Below are positions 40,542 through 52,110 of a DNA stretch of 64,000 nt, in pieces. This DNA comes from Eudromia elegans (Eukaryota; Chordata; Aves; Tinamiformes; Tinamidae). The stretch is from contig PTEX01000199.1 in NCBI GenBank assembly GCA_003342815.1, positions 43,010-107,009 of the forward strand. Reading direction: 5' to 3'. The position numbers were made by a program, and so were the translations under genes. Every line of letters begins with the position of its first letter. Positions within the stretch are counted from its first letter, which is position 1. The notes below the pieces were generated by a model. It was not told the origin of the DNA. It saw nothing but the letters and a program-made list of their open reading frames with translations, and searched no databases.

Positions 40542-40912
40542 AGAATTCACAGAATCACAAATTCACAGAAACTGTATTCACAGAATCACAGAATAGTTGA
40601 GACTGGAAGGAATCTCTAGAGATCATCTAGTCCAACACTCCTGCTCAAGCAGGGACACCCAGAGCACGGGGCACAGGGTGGCATCTAGGTGAGTTTGGAA
40701 GATCTCCAGAGAAGGAGACTCCACAACCTCTCTGAGCAGCCTGTGCCAGGGCTCCGTCACCCTCACAGTAACGGAATTCTTCCTTGCATGGAGATGGAAT
40801 GGCCTGTGTTTCAATGGCCTGTGTTTCACCACCGAGAAGAGTTTGGCCCCCTCCTCTCTGCCTTCTCCTCTTAGGTACTTTTACCTATTAGTCAGATCCC
40901 CTCTCAGTCTTC
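40542..40912 (-). mobile_element. CR1 LINE 3' fragment (antisense, in SRFBP1 intron 1)
   Basis: The fragment starts with an expanded run of terminal motifs on the + strand ('attcacagaatcacaaattc', then 'cacagaatcacagaatag'). It continues with the reverse complement of the CR1 3' region and the ORF2 tail. The minus-strand frame 40832-40623 has VRVTEPWHRLLREVVESPSL and FQTHLDATLCPVL. Orientation is opposite to SRFBP1. Inside it, ATGGCCTGTGTTTCA is duplicated in tandem at 40799-40813 and 40814-40828, replacing the usual sequence and shifting the frame. The fragment is 5'-truncated and inert. Confidence 0.93.
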
Positions 40913-42496
40913 TATTCCAATGAACTGAACTGTCATGGGTAAAAGCTATACAGCACCTGCCTCGTGTGGATAAGATGGGTAAGGTATATGGATGAGATAT
41001 ACTTGTCTGATATTCCAATATAAGGATAGTAAATTACTGCTTGTATCAGTTACTTCAGTCCAATGTAATTGTAAATGTATGGCAAGAGGGGGTTATGTTT
41101 TGGTATGGCAAAGCTTGTAGGACTCTGTAGGAGTTTGTGTATGTGTGGTCGTGGTTTCTTTTTTTTCTCCTCCTGTCATCTACATAGGAGTATGCTTGCA
41201 GGGATTGTTTATATTAAGCCGTAGTTAGTCTCATCTCACATCTAATTTAAAATTCGTAGACACACAGGAAGAAGGAATCTTAAAATATTCCCTGTTGTAT
41301 GTATGTTTTCTAATTAAAAAAATCTTTCTAGTAATTTTTAGGTATTTTGTAGGAATCCTAGAATAGGTTTAATACTTGAAAGCACATGTAAATTAAGCTG
41401 TTCTGAAAACACTTGCTAGATGGCAGCATGTAATCATCCACTGACGCATGTTGAAAGGGAGATGCCTCACATGTTTAGTATGAAAAAACAATTATTGATC
41501 AGCAGTGCACAACAGTACACAAGAATATGAAACTGAACTGTGTGAATGAAAGGCAAATCAGGTTTGCATTCATAAAGAATTCATGTTTCTTAAATGGTAT
41601 TGTCTGTCTGAGTATGAAGTAGCAAAATATGAAAACAAGAATTTGTTTCTCCTTTTTCTCCCTTCTCCTTCCCCTCCAGGTTTTAGAAGTCAATTCTGGG
41701 TATAATTCGCTAAATGAATTAAACTGAAAGCTCGTGAAATGCAAAGCAGTGGAAACTTTTTATGAATAGCTGTAAAAAATATGGCCACTACAGCACCTGT
41801 ATAGATAAACTTTGGGTTTAAGGCTTTGGGTTCTGTTCAGTAAATGTTTGGGTCCTACAATTGGATGTGCTCAGGCCCTCTTAATTTTTAATTTTAGGGG
41901 TGACATCTTGACCTCCGAATTATCTAAGCTGCAATTTAGATGAGCAAGATGTTCAAAAAGTAGTCTGGATTGCTAGTTAGGTTTTTCACTGGTGTACAGT
42001 GGAGTCAAAGTTGGACAGAATGATGATGGACAAAAAACTATGTTGTAACAGTATAGTAACTAAAGGTCTCTGAAAGAGTGAAACTGTATTGTCTGTCGTA
42101 CAGTGGGTGGAGGAAATACAAATTTGGAAATGCATCTACAAAGGCCTAGTTTGCATGGTGTGACTCTTAGCTAGTTAGACACAATTAGGATGACTAAAGT
42201 GAGCAGAAAATTAGTTATTGCTGATAACTTCCTTTTATGCATGCCTTTGCTCCCAGTTTGCTGTGTGTTAGCCTGTAAATGAAAGATCAAATGCATGCTT
42301 CAACAGTAAATCTTTTTGATGATCTGTGTTTATTATAGTGGGGAAAAGAGTCTTTTGTCTCTATTAGGTTGAATTTTAAAGAAGAATTTCATTAGATTTT
42401 TTTTTTTTTTTACGTGTAACGTCCAAGTATCTGTTCTTCCTTAAGGACCTTTTTTTAAGTATATTTATTCATAGACTTTACCACTGTGTGTGTTTG

Positions 42497-42539
42497 TTTT
42501 TTTTTTGGGGGGGGGGGGGGGGGTTTTTTTTTTTTTTTT
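42497..42539. repeat. T10-G17-T16 homopolymer block
   Basis: Ten T, then seventeen consecutive G (42507-42523), then sixteen T, with no interruption. A G17 run can form a G-quadruplex on the + strand, the same sense as the SRFBP1 transcript. Such tracts are also prone to sequencing and assembly length errors, so exact counts should be treated as approximate. Confidence 0.85.
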
Positions 42540-43980
42540 GATCTAAACTGAATAAAGACTGAGGTCTATAGATGTAAAAGGTACTTAAAGCACCTTTAAA
42601 TGGTAGGTAGCTACCTCAGCTCAGGGATCCAAGATTCTCTTTAAAATAATGTAGCTGTTTCCAAAGATCCCATTCAAGGTCTGATATCTGGAAGCTTTTT
42701 TGGGACAAGTCAGTAATCTTCTGTAATGACTTTGTGGTTGCCTAAAGCAAACTTAAAAGGAAAGTGAGATACAGGGTGACATATCCAATCAGCTGTTTGG
42801 TATTGGATTAAACTGAGATGTTATCTGTCGTAATTCAAAATATCACGCCTTTTATTAGGGTATGGCTTTGTATGATGAAGCAAATGCTGTTCCTTTATAT
42901 CTGTGGGGCTGTTCAGAAAATGTACAGTAGCTGAGAAATCTAATCTATAGGTTTCCTCAGTCTGAGATGGGTTGCATCCTGTGATCTCAGTCACCAGCAG
43001 AGTGCACTCATCACAAATATTAACAAATGCTAGTTCTAGGCCACTGTCCAGAAAAGGAAGTGGACTTAATGGGGCAAGGGGAGCCCAGTTCTGTATGGAC
43101 CTCATTGAGGGTGCATTTCTTTAGGGGAAGTCCTTGGCTGTGCTCCAAAGACTACTTATCTAGCAATTAACATAAAATTCATGAGCAGCCTCAGAGGAAA
43201 TACTGGATCTCTGGATTCTGTACTACTGAGGAAATTCTTCTTACTTGCCTACAGTTTAGTTCCATTTTACTGTTTCATCTCTGGTGTATGAATCTAGCAT
43301 AATCCTGCTCTAGTCCCTATCCAGCATGCTGGCCAGCCCTCTCTCTTGGAAGTAGAAGCAGTTATTTTAGACTTCCTCAAATTGAAGAAGGTTTGTAATT
43401 TTAGGCTTTTAATTTCTAGTAAGTGCTTCAGATTCTAGACTTTTTCAGACTTCTCTGGTAGTGTTCTGAGCTGCCTGTTAGCATGGTTAAGCCGTATCAA
43501 GTAAATTATGTGTCTTAGACAACATAAGACAAATCTGGGTTTATCAGTGACCATTTCCAAATTACTCTTAAGACCAGGTGGTTAACACTTTTTAATATTT
43601 TGGGGAAAAAAAAAGTAATCTATGGTTGAAATAATATCTCTGGGTGAATTCTGGCACTATCAACATCATCATAACTGTGGCTTGTATGTGATGTTAAATG
43701 CTTTCTTGAAGCTAGTCATCTATTCTCTTATGTGGAATTAATATCTTTATTTAAAAATATAAACAAGTTATAAAAATTAGTTAAAATGTAAGTTCTACAC
43801 AGTACAGAACTTTGTTATCAAATACATAGCAGAAGGGCTACAACTTTTTTTTCCTCAGAGTATTGGCAAATTACAGCCTTTGCTGTAAATTATGAGCATG
43901 TACAAAATTAGAAAGTAAAAGGAATTTAAAACTCTAAATTATTTGATAATAATAATCATATTTTATCTCTATGGAAATAC

Positions 43981-44038
43981 ATATTTAAAAGCTTCTTACT
44001 TGTGTTACTATATTTAAAAGCTTCCTACTTGTGTTACT
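43981..44038. repeat. 29-bp tandem duplication
   Basis: Two adjacent 29-base units (43981-44009 and 44010-44038) begin ATATTTAAAAGCTTC and end TACTTGTGTTACT. They differ by a single T/C change. This is a recent local duplication within intron 1. Confidence 0.92.
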
Positions 44039-46937
44039 AATAATTCTAAGCACAATAGTTTCTTGAAGGGGGAAAAAAATTATGCTAGTTTGGGCTTGAA
44101 TACTACTTAAAACTGTTTAAGTGTTAAATTACTGACATTCTTTTACAGACCATGTAAATGTCCTAAGGAAAAGATCCTTTGAAAGCTTATGAAATTTCCA
44201 AACTTATACTCTGTGAGATAGAATTCTGAGGAATTGTGGGTTTTTTTTCCTTTCTAGGAACTCTTCCAGCAGCTGCTTCTACAGTTTTTAGAGTTGCCAC
44301 ATCATCAGTTATGCTATATTAACAGCAAATTCTCGACTGTAATTCACAGTTTTACTTTCAGCCAATTACTCAGCAATTAAACAGAGAAAACTATGCAGTT
44401 GTTTGTTACTGGCAATACTGTAGACAGACACTATCAAACTACTATATTTCAGGTCAAGAATGAAACTTTTTCTTAGTTCAAGTGGTTTATATGAAGTGCG
44501 TGTGGTAGGCCACGTAGACTAGTAAGATGCTCTCATAAAACAAAACATCTGTGGTTCCTTGGTGTGGTAGTGTACAATAATGAAAAAAGCATGCAAACAC
44601 GATCATGAGAAACTCAGTAACTCTTGGTTTAAAAGCGTGATAAGATACTTGCAGCACAGTGGATAGTATTTTATAAAATACAATTTATTAGTAGGTATGT
44701 CAAAATACAAGAATTTTTTTTTTAAAAAAAGAAGCTCTGTGATATAGTGATTGTGCTTTATTTCTTACTTGTATGATTGCAGACATCTGCAATATTTGCA
44801 TTGCTAACCGCATGAAGAAAGAAGCTAGCTAGGATAAAGTAGGAGAGAAGGAGGAAGGGTGTTTTTTGTTTTGTTTTTACTTATTTGTTTTTGTAATAGA
44901 TTTGAGGGTGTTTTTTTTTCCCTGAAAGAACAGGAATTACTTGTGTATTGTTAATGCGATACTGATGGCTTTCCACTTAATTTGTCTTATGCTNTAGAGA
45001 ACAGTAATGGAGAGCAGATAAGACAAAAAAGTTTTCAACGCAAGCGGGTAGCTAGTATACTCAGGGGTTTTTTTATTATGTTTTATGCTAAAGTCCGTAC
45101 AAGCATATCTTCTCTATCTGAAGAAAATACTTGATTACATTAATGTATTTCCTTTGCAAAGATGGAGTATGCAACAGCATATTCATTCTGGGATTAATAA
45201 GAAATGACAAATTTTTTGTGTATTTATAATTAAGTATTTATAATGTAAATCACTTGTCATGTTTAAAAAATGCAAATATTTGGTTCCAGTTTGCTTTTGT
45301 TCTGGTGCATTTTCTCTTTTGTAATTACTTGGCTTTTGAGGTAGTCATGTCTTTGCATTCCCTTATTCTTATGTTAACTTAATGGACCAAAATTATACTG
45401 GAGTATTTCTGTAAAGGTTCTTAAATAACTTTCCCTGAAAATAAGTATTAGACTTGATACATATATCTCCAGAATACCTAGAATAAGTTAGGAACTCTTA
45501 ATTCAAGATTAGAGTTCATGCTTCAGAATGATGTTTAGAGATCGGTTGGATTCACTCAGTTATGTTGGAAGCTAGTTATAGTGTGCTTCTATACTTGTTT
45601 CACTTCTTATCTGTATTCAAGCAAACATTGGATATGGAGAAGCTCTCAGCAGCTGATTTGGATGATTATTTAAAACTATTGTTGAACAAGTGGTTAAAGA
45701 TATTGAATGTTCTTTAAAAATGATAAAATGTGAAAGTGCAGTATAGAAAATGTCGTGAATAGGAGTTGGAGAGTACCAGATTAGGAGGGGGATTGTTACT
45801 TTTTTTTTAATGTCTGACTTCTGTTTCTGTTTTGCAGCAGTTAAAGGTTTGCTATGATGACTTAGTGCTTGTCTCTTTCCTAAAAAACACTTGCACCTTA
45901 CCTTGGCCATAATATAAGCAGTGATTCTGGAAGAGCTCTTTTTTTGGAAGCTACTGCATTTAAAAAAAAATCCTTGAATGAAAGTGTTCTCAAGAAATCC
46001 CACCCTTTTTTTAAAAATAAATTGTTGGAAGCTGGTGATAAAGTACTATAGAGAAATGTAATTTTGTGTAAGCAGTACGTGTCATGCATCATTGGACCAG
46101 TAAAAGCCAAGTATGAATATTTGAAGTTCTAAGCAATTAGAAGATTACTTCTGATTAAATTTATTCCCATTATAATATACCAAATAGTTAGTATCTCACA
46201 GTTCTTACTGTGGCAGCGAGCCACAATGCTTTTTCGGAATCAGTTATTCTTTTTCACTGTTTAATGAGAGTACGCTAGTAAGTCTGATGCAGATATGCCA
46301 GCATAGTGAGAAAAAAGTGAATAGGGTTGCATGAGGGTTGATTAAAACCGTTTTGGATAGCTACTGGGTCAAAGGAATGAATAATGGATTTCATCCAGAG
46401 GCAAAAATCACTGGAGGCCTACTGTAAAGGAAATGAGTATCATAGGAGCGAAAGTGCATAACTCTCACTTTGTTGCATGATAAAATAGGAATTTTGGAGG
46501 ATAAAAAGTAAGAGGGCAGTTAAGGTGATTACAGCTGTTGGAACGGTTCGTAAATAGAAAGGCTGATGGGAGGGGGGATATAGCTGGTAACGCTTCAAAT
46601 AAGCTGAATGAGTAATGAGGTGCCTTGGAGAGAAGGAACTAGAATAAAGGATGAGTAGAGCTAGCAAAGAGAAGAGGTGCATGTGGTTGTGAAAAAGGGG
46701 GAGTCTGAAGAAAAAGAAAGCAGTAAGTTTCAGGAAAAGGGAATCCCCCAAGAGAACCAGTACTGCATGTGGGAGAGAGGTTGTAAAAGGCTAACAATAA
46801 GTGTACTATACTTAGATTAGTAATGTGAGAGCAGCTGTCCTATTAGAACAAAGACTGCAGAAACCTTCCAGCAGTTATGTCATTACTAATATTGCGATAG
46901 CTATAGTGCATCTTTTAGATTTAGAATCTTGGTAACT

Positions 46938-47737
46938 TTGGGACCTGGACAGACTGGACAACTAGGCAATGAGAAAACTCATGAAAATCAACAAGGGAAA
47001 GTGCAGGGTCCTGCACCTGGGGAGGAATAACCGCAGACACCATTGCAGCCTGTGGACCGACCTTCTGGAAAGCAGCTCTGCAGAGAAGGACCTGGGCATC
47101 ATGGTGGAGGAGAAGTTGACCATGAAGCATCAGTACCCTCATGGCGGGGAAGGCAAATGGGACCCAGGGGTGCATTAAGCAGAGCATCTCCAGCAGGTAG
47201 AGAGAGGTGGTCGTCCTCCTCTACTCAGACCTGGTGAGGCCACATGTGGAGTACTGTGTGCAGTTCTGGGCTCCCCAGTACAAGAGAGATGTGGAGCTGC
47301 TAGAGAGAGTCTAGCACAGGACTACAGAGATGAATAAGGACCTGGGACATCTGCCCTATGAGCAAAGGTTGAGAACTGGGCCTGTTCAGCCTGAAGAAGA
47401 GAAGGCTGAGAGGGCACCTAATCAGTGTGTATAAATACCTCTAAGGAGGGAGAAAGGGGAATGACCTGTTCTCAGTGGTGGCCACCGATAGGACTAGAAG
47501 AAACAGCCACAAACTGAGGCATCAAAAGTTCCACAGGAAATTGCGAAGGAATCTCTTAACAGTGAGGGTGACAGGGCCCTGGAACAGGTTGCCCAGAGAG
47601 GTGGTGGAGTCTCCTTCTCTGGAAATCTTTAAAACTTGCTTGGATGCCACCCTATGTCACATGCATGTGCAGAGAGGTTGGACTAGATGACCTCTAGAGG
47701 TCCCTTCCAACCTTAAGCATTCTCTGATTCTATGAAC
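46938..47737 (+). mobile_element. CR1 LINE 3' copy with partial reverse transcriptase (sense, in SRFBP1 intron 1)
   Basis: This copy runs in the forward direction and is 5'-truncated within ORF2. The frame 46969-47178 has KGKCRVLHLGRNNRRH and LESSSAEKDLGIMVEEKLTM, the segment after the reverse transcriptase catalytic core. Next comes a frame-broken stretch with 'gaggccacatgtggagtact' and 'gttctgggctccccagtaca'. Then the ORF2 tail (47475-47690) has RVTGPWNRLPREVVESPSLE. It ends with 'ttggactagatgacctctag', 'gtcccttccaacc' and 'ttctctgattctatgaa', the CR1 3' terminus. Frame breaks and the missing catalytic part make it inactive. It is in the same sense as SRFBP1, unlike the other intron-1 copy. 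Confidence 0.95.
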
Positions 47738-49247
47738 ATCCTGATGGAGAACTAATTGTGTGAAAATATAACTGTTAGACAAATGAAGATTGTCAATTGG
47801 ACATCTGGGAGCATATTTGAAGTTCTTTATTCCTTTTTTTTATATTCATCCTTTTCCCTCAACTTCTACTTTATATCATAGAAAACTTTTCAGGAAGAAT
47901 GTTGATTTTCAAATTTCTCTGTATTTTTGCAAACAAACTTAAATATTTTACTTATGCATACCTATGTGTTCACAAAAAGATTCCATCACAAAATCAACTT
48001 TTATCTGGTCTCCAAGGAATAAAGAACACTATAATTGGTATGAAAAGTTAATCCAATGTTCCTCTAGAGAGAATTCTGTTTTTCCCTTCCAAAAATACTG
48101 AAAAGCTTTTTGGCACCCCTGATAAAAGTAGCCAGGCCTTGCTTTCTATTTTAAGATTTTGTTTCACCTAATCTGCATGGAGCACAATCTTGATGAAGAG
48201 AGAAATTTAGTAGAGACAAGTTGGGAGAAGTTTCCTTTTTGTATGTGTGGACTGGAGAGAACTTAACTGAGCAGGAATTTTGAAAAATGTAATTCAGATA
48301 GGTTTGGTGTTTGTTCATAGTAAAACCAGTTATTGTTATCCTCTGTTTTCACAAGAACAGACTATGTATACACTTCATAGATTGATAATCTAAAAACTGG
48401 CAATAAGACTCTGTCTTTCTGATTTAATTAATCGGAAAAATAGCTTAATAGGAGTTAATCAAACTTAATCACCTTCCACTGATTGTCTGCATTCAACATA
48501 ATAAACTTTTACTCATTGTATGAACTTCAAACTTTACCTTTATTATTTTATTCCTATAAATTACTTTTAATTACTGCTTATATCTGTGTAATTGTTAATG
48601 ACATTGAAATGGAAGTTTTTAGTTGGATGAGTCTTTTTACAAGAGAAGTGCTTTTGCTGAATAGTAACTTCAGAAAAAAGATGTTGCCTTTTTCATTAGA
48701 ATACGGATATTTACCAGACTTTTTGGTGCTATAGTGTTTCACATGTGCACTGTTCGTTCACTGAGTAGTCTGAAGTTAAAGGTAATTCTAATAACTAACT
48801 AAATGGAATGTCCTTTTTTTTTTTACATAAAGTATACACAGAAGAATGTCTTTTATAGGGATATGCTGTTCAAGAAGGCTATCATGTTCTAATTTCTCTG
48901 AAAACTTCAATTGCCAGTTGAAAAATACAATGTATTTTAGTCCTGGGACATTCTTTTATATACTTAAGCTGCAGAAGCAGTAAAGCCTGATGTCTTACAG
49001 CTTTGTGTCTAGTGTTCCTTAGATCTTCATACTAGTTTCATCAGTTCCGCCTCTGTCTCTACAACTTTCTGCTATATTATCCATGGAATTGCTCTTTCTG
49101 AGCACTAGTCAATATTTGTAGCTATTTCTAGTAAAGTAGAAGGGTGAATTTGCTCAAAAAAAACTTTTTTGTGGTATTTAAGATGCTGGAAAGTGCTATG
49201 TTTCAAAGATAAGTGCAAACTTTACTTTCCTTGTGCTATAATCAAGA

Positions 49248-49277
49248 GAACAGATACACTAAAGGAACAGATACACA
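49248..49277. repeat. 16-bp-period short duplication
   Basis: GAACAGATACAC occurs twice, 16 bases apart, separated by TAAA-type sequence. It is a minor slippage product in intron 1. Confidence 0.7.
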
Positions 49278-52096
49278 GGCATATGTCCAAAACTTTGATT
49301 TAGTATTCTAATCAGGTGGATTAGTTGATGTTCCAAAGGTAAAGGATATTGTTAAAGATAATCTGTTTATGAAATCTAGTTTTGATTAGAAATCATATAA
49401 CCTAGAGTGTATTGGATTCTTTGCAGTTGCAATTCCAGTATTAGCAACTTGAAACGCTCTTTAGTTAAACTTGATGAAAAAAATGTTGAGTTTATGGAAT
49501 ACTTTTTAAAGGAACTCTTAAATTATGAAAACAAACTGAGAATCAAAGCGGAAATAAAAGAAAAGAAGGGTAATATGGATTGTCTGTCTTGTGTAAACTG
49601 TTTTGTATTTCATATTTAATCCATAATTTGGGCAGCATAATGTTTTTCCCATGAAACCCATGCATAAATGGCAGAGTAAAGCATGAAAGAGACGGAAGGG
49701 CAGAAAGGATCATACATAACCATCTAATGCAAGTCAGTGTTTACTGATGACTTTCCTCTTGGAGAACACCATGCATCAGGACCCTGGATTAAACTTCATG
49801 CTGAGTGAAGTCTTTAGCTGTGTAGAGTAGAAACATGATAGTGAATATTTAAAGAAAAAATGCAAAACAATCTCACTATAAAGTCAATCCTGTTTCTTTG
49901 ACTATTTGTAGCACTGTTATGTTGTACCATACTCATTTCTGCCAAAATTTTCTTTTTCGTCACAACAGTTCAATGATACAGGCTTACATAAATTTTTGCA
50001 ATATGTAATTAACAATTAGTACAGAAATTATACAAAGTGAGGTGTAAATAATGTGCAGATAATCTAAAGGTTGTTAATATTATGTGGGGACTGCTTTCTT
50101 ACTCGTTTGTTTTTTAAAATAAGTTCACAATTTGAAGGAAAAAATAAACTTAGTACTCTCCTGATTTACTCATGTTACATTTCTCCTGGTAACTTTCAGG
50201 TGGTATGGCAGCTCTTTGTGCTGCTGTCCTTGAATGAAAAAAAGGATTAGGGGACATGAAAAGCACATGTGGCCTTTAGCTAGAAATTTGGCATAATTAA
50301 GAAGTACTAATATAGAAATCCATTGTTTTGAGCTTGGTTGTGTTGGCTGCCTTGATCTCACCCCCCGGCAGCATTTCATAGAAAGACTTCTAGCAGTGTG
50401 TTAGATGTGGGTTTTCAAGCTCAAATGTAGCTGATTTATTAAATAAAGAAGTTGAAATCGTTTTCAGGTTATTCTTATTTTGAAGNACTTCTGCATTTTT
50501 GTTCTACCCCAAGCCTGGGGTAGTTAACTACACATTGATCAGTGTAATCGGGCATCTGTGGACTGTTTTGTTACAACCGTTTCCCTGTTTCTTATCAGCA
50601 AGTTTACAACTACCAACATCTTTTTTTAAATTGTGTACCTAGCCAGCTCAAGATTGGTTTGGACTCGAGAGGCTTAGAGGCTTAAATGTTCTCTGAAGTA
50701 CTTCATGAAGCCTGATTCTTTATAGTGAGACGCCAACTATGAAGCAGTAAATCTATTAAATTTTGGTCATTGGCTATGAGCAAGTAATTCTATACTAGCC
50801 TTACTGTCTCCCAACAGTCTCAGATATTTTGAATCACTTTTCAAAACCTTTAGCTGACAATAATCTTTGCTAGCAGTCTGAGTACTCACTTGTGGTTTTC
50901 ACTTGGAGAAACTGTTAGAAACCACCAGAATTCTGCATACTTAAGGACATAGTGTTGTATTGAAGAAAAACTCATATATCCATGTTACTGTTGAGAAGAT
51001 ACAGACAAAGCAACATAGATACTGTGAAAGAAAAGTTTTTCCATAATTTGCAAGGACTATGTCTATATTACATTGCCTCAAGGATGGTGACAACGTGCCT
51101 GTGAGTCTAGAGTGCTCTCTGCTCTGGGGGCATGAGAGGCAGTGGGTGCTTAGCCTTCAGCCCTGCTGCGAGTCATGTGGCTACCCAGTCTTGGGCAGCA
51201 GCACTGGGAGGTCTGCAGCTGACTGTGCTTGGATCCAGAAAAAGTTCTTTCCCTTGTTTGAGAGGTTTGATTTATTTGGTTGGATGCACTAAGATATAAA
51301 GCAGTCCATTTGATTTGAACTCGTTTACTTGTAGCTGGCAGTATTAAAGGCATGCTTAGTGCTGCTTATTGTGCAGAAACTTGTAAAGGTACAGTGCATT
51401 TCCTAGTGATTGCCTGGTCTGGTTTGGTGCTCTACCTCTTCTGCACCTTATATTTTAACCTTGTTTTTCTGTCCTGAAAATAGTATTCACGTGACCCTAA
51501 GGGGGAGCCTGGGGAAACTGATCTGAAAACTAGCCTTTTTTGTTGTTTTTGCTTGGTAACTGTGTTTTTTTTCTTTTTCTTCTTTTTTAAACTCAGGATT
51601 TATATTGATATAGAACTGTTATTTACATTTACATAATTTTATATTATTTTTTAATGCTTTCGTAAAACTGTCTTAGAACTGAACTCTAGCTCTCCACATA
51701 GGCACACGTAAATTTTTATTTTGCCTTTACCTATCTACTAATTTATATACGTATTACTGCACATACTTGCCATAATTGCAGACTGCTAAAATCTAGCACT
51801 GTTTATTTCCATGTGTATTCACACATATAAAATATGTACAGTAATGCAGAGATCCTTTAAAAAAAGAGGAAAGAGGAGTAAGCTTTGCAATTTCTAGCTT
51901 TTCCTAAGAATCTAAAAATCATTAGACTCTTCAGGCTGTTATTCCAGATAAGAAACATTTTTTCACTTGGATTATTCACTCAGAAGATAATGAACTGTTG
52001 TTAGTTCTGGCGAATGTATGATCCAAAAGCAGGTGTTTTGAATTTTAAAACTGTCTGTTGCCAAATAGCACCAAAAATGAATGTCGAGAATACTAT

Positions 52097-52110
52097 GTTG
52101 CCATGGTAAC
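52097..52110. promoter_or_regulatory. Perfect RFX X-box motif in SRFBP1 intron 1
   Basis: GTTGCCATGGTAAC matches the palindromic RFX-family X-box consensus GTTGCCATGGYAAC at every position. RFX factors bind such sites at ciliary and immune-class genes. Its position, about 13.5 kb downstream of the SRFBP1 promoter, would suit an intronic enhancer, but occupancy is not shown by sequence. Confidence 0.4.

Noticed and set aside
1776..50486. Ten single N bases as possible modified or programmed sites
   Set aside because: They share no sequence context or spacing and look like ordinary ambiguous calls in a draft assembly.
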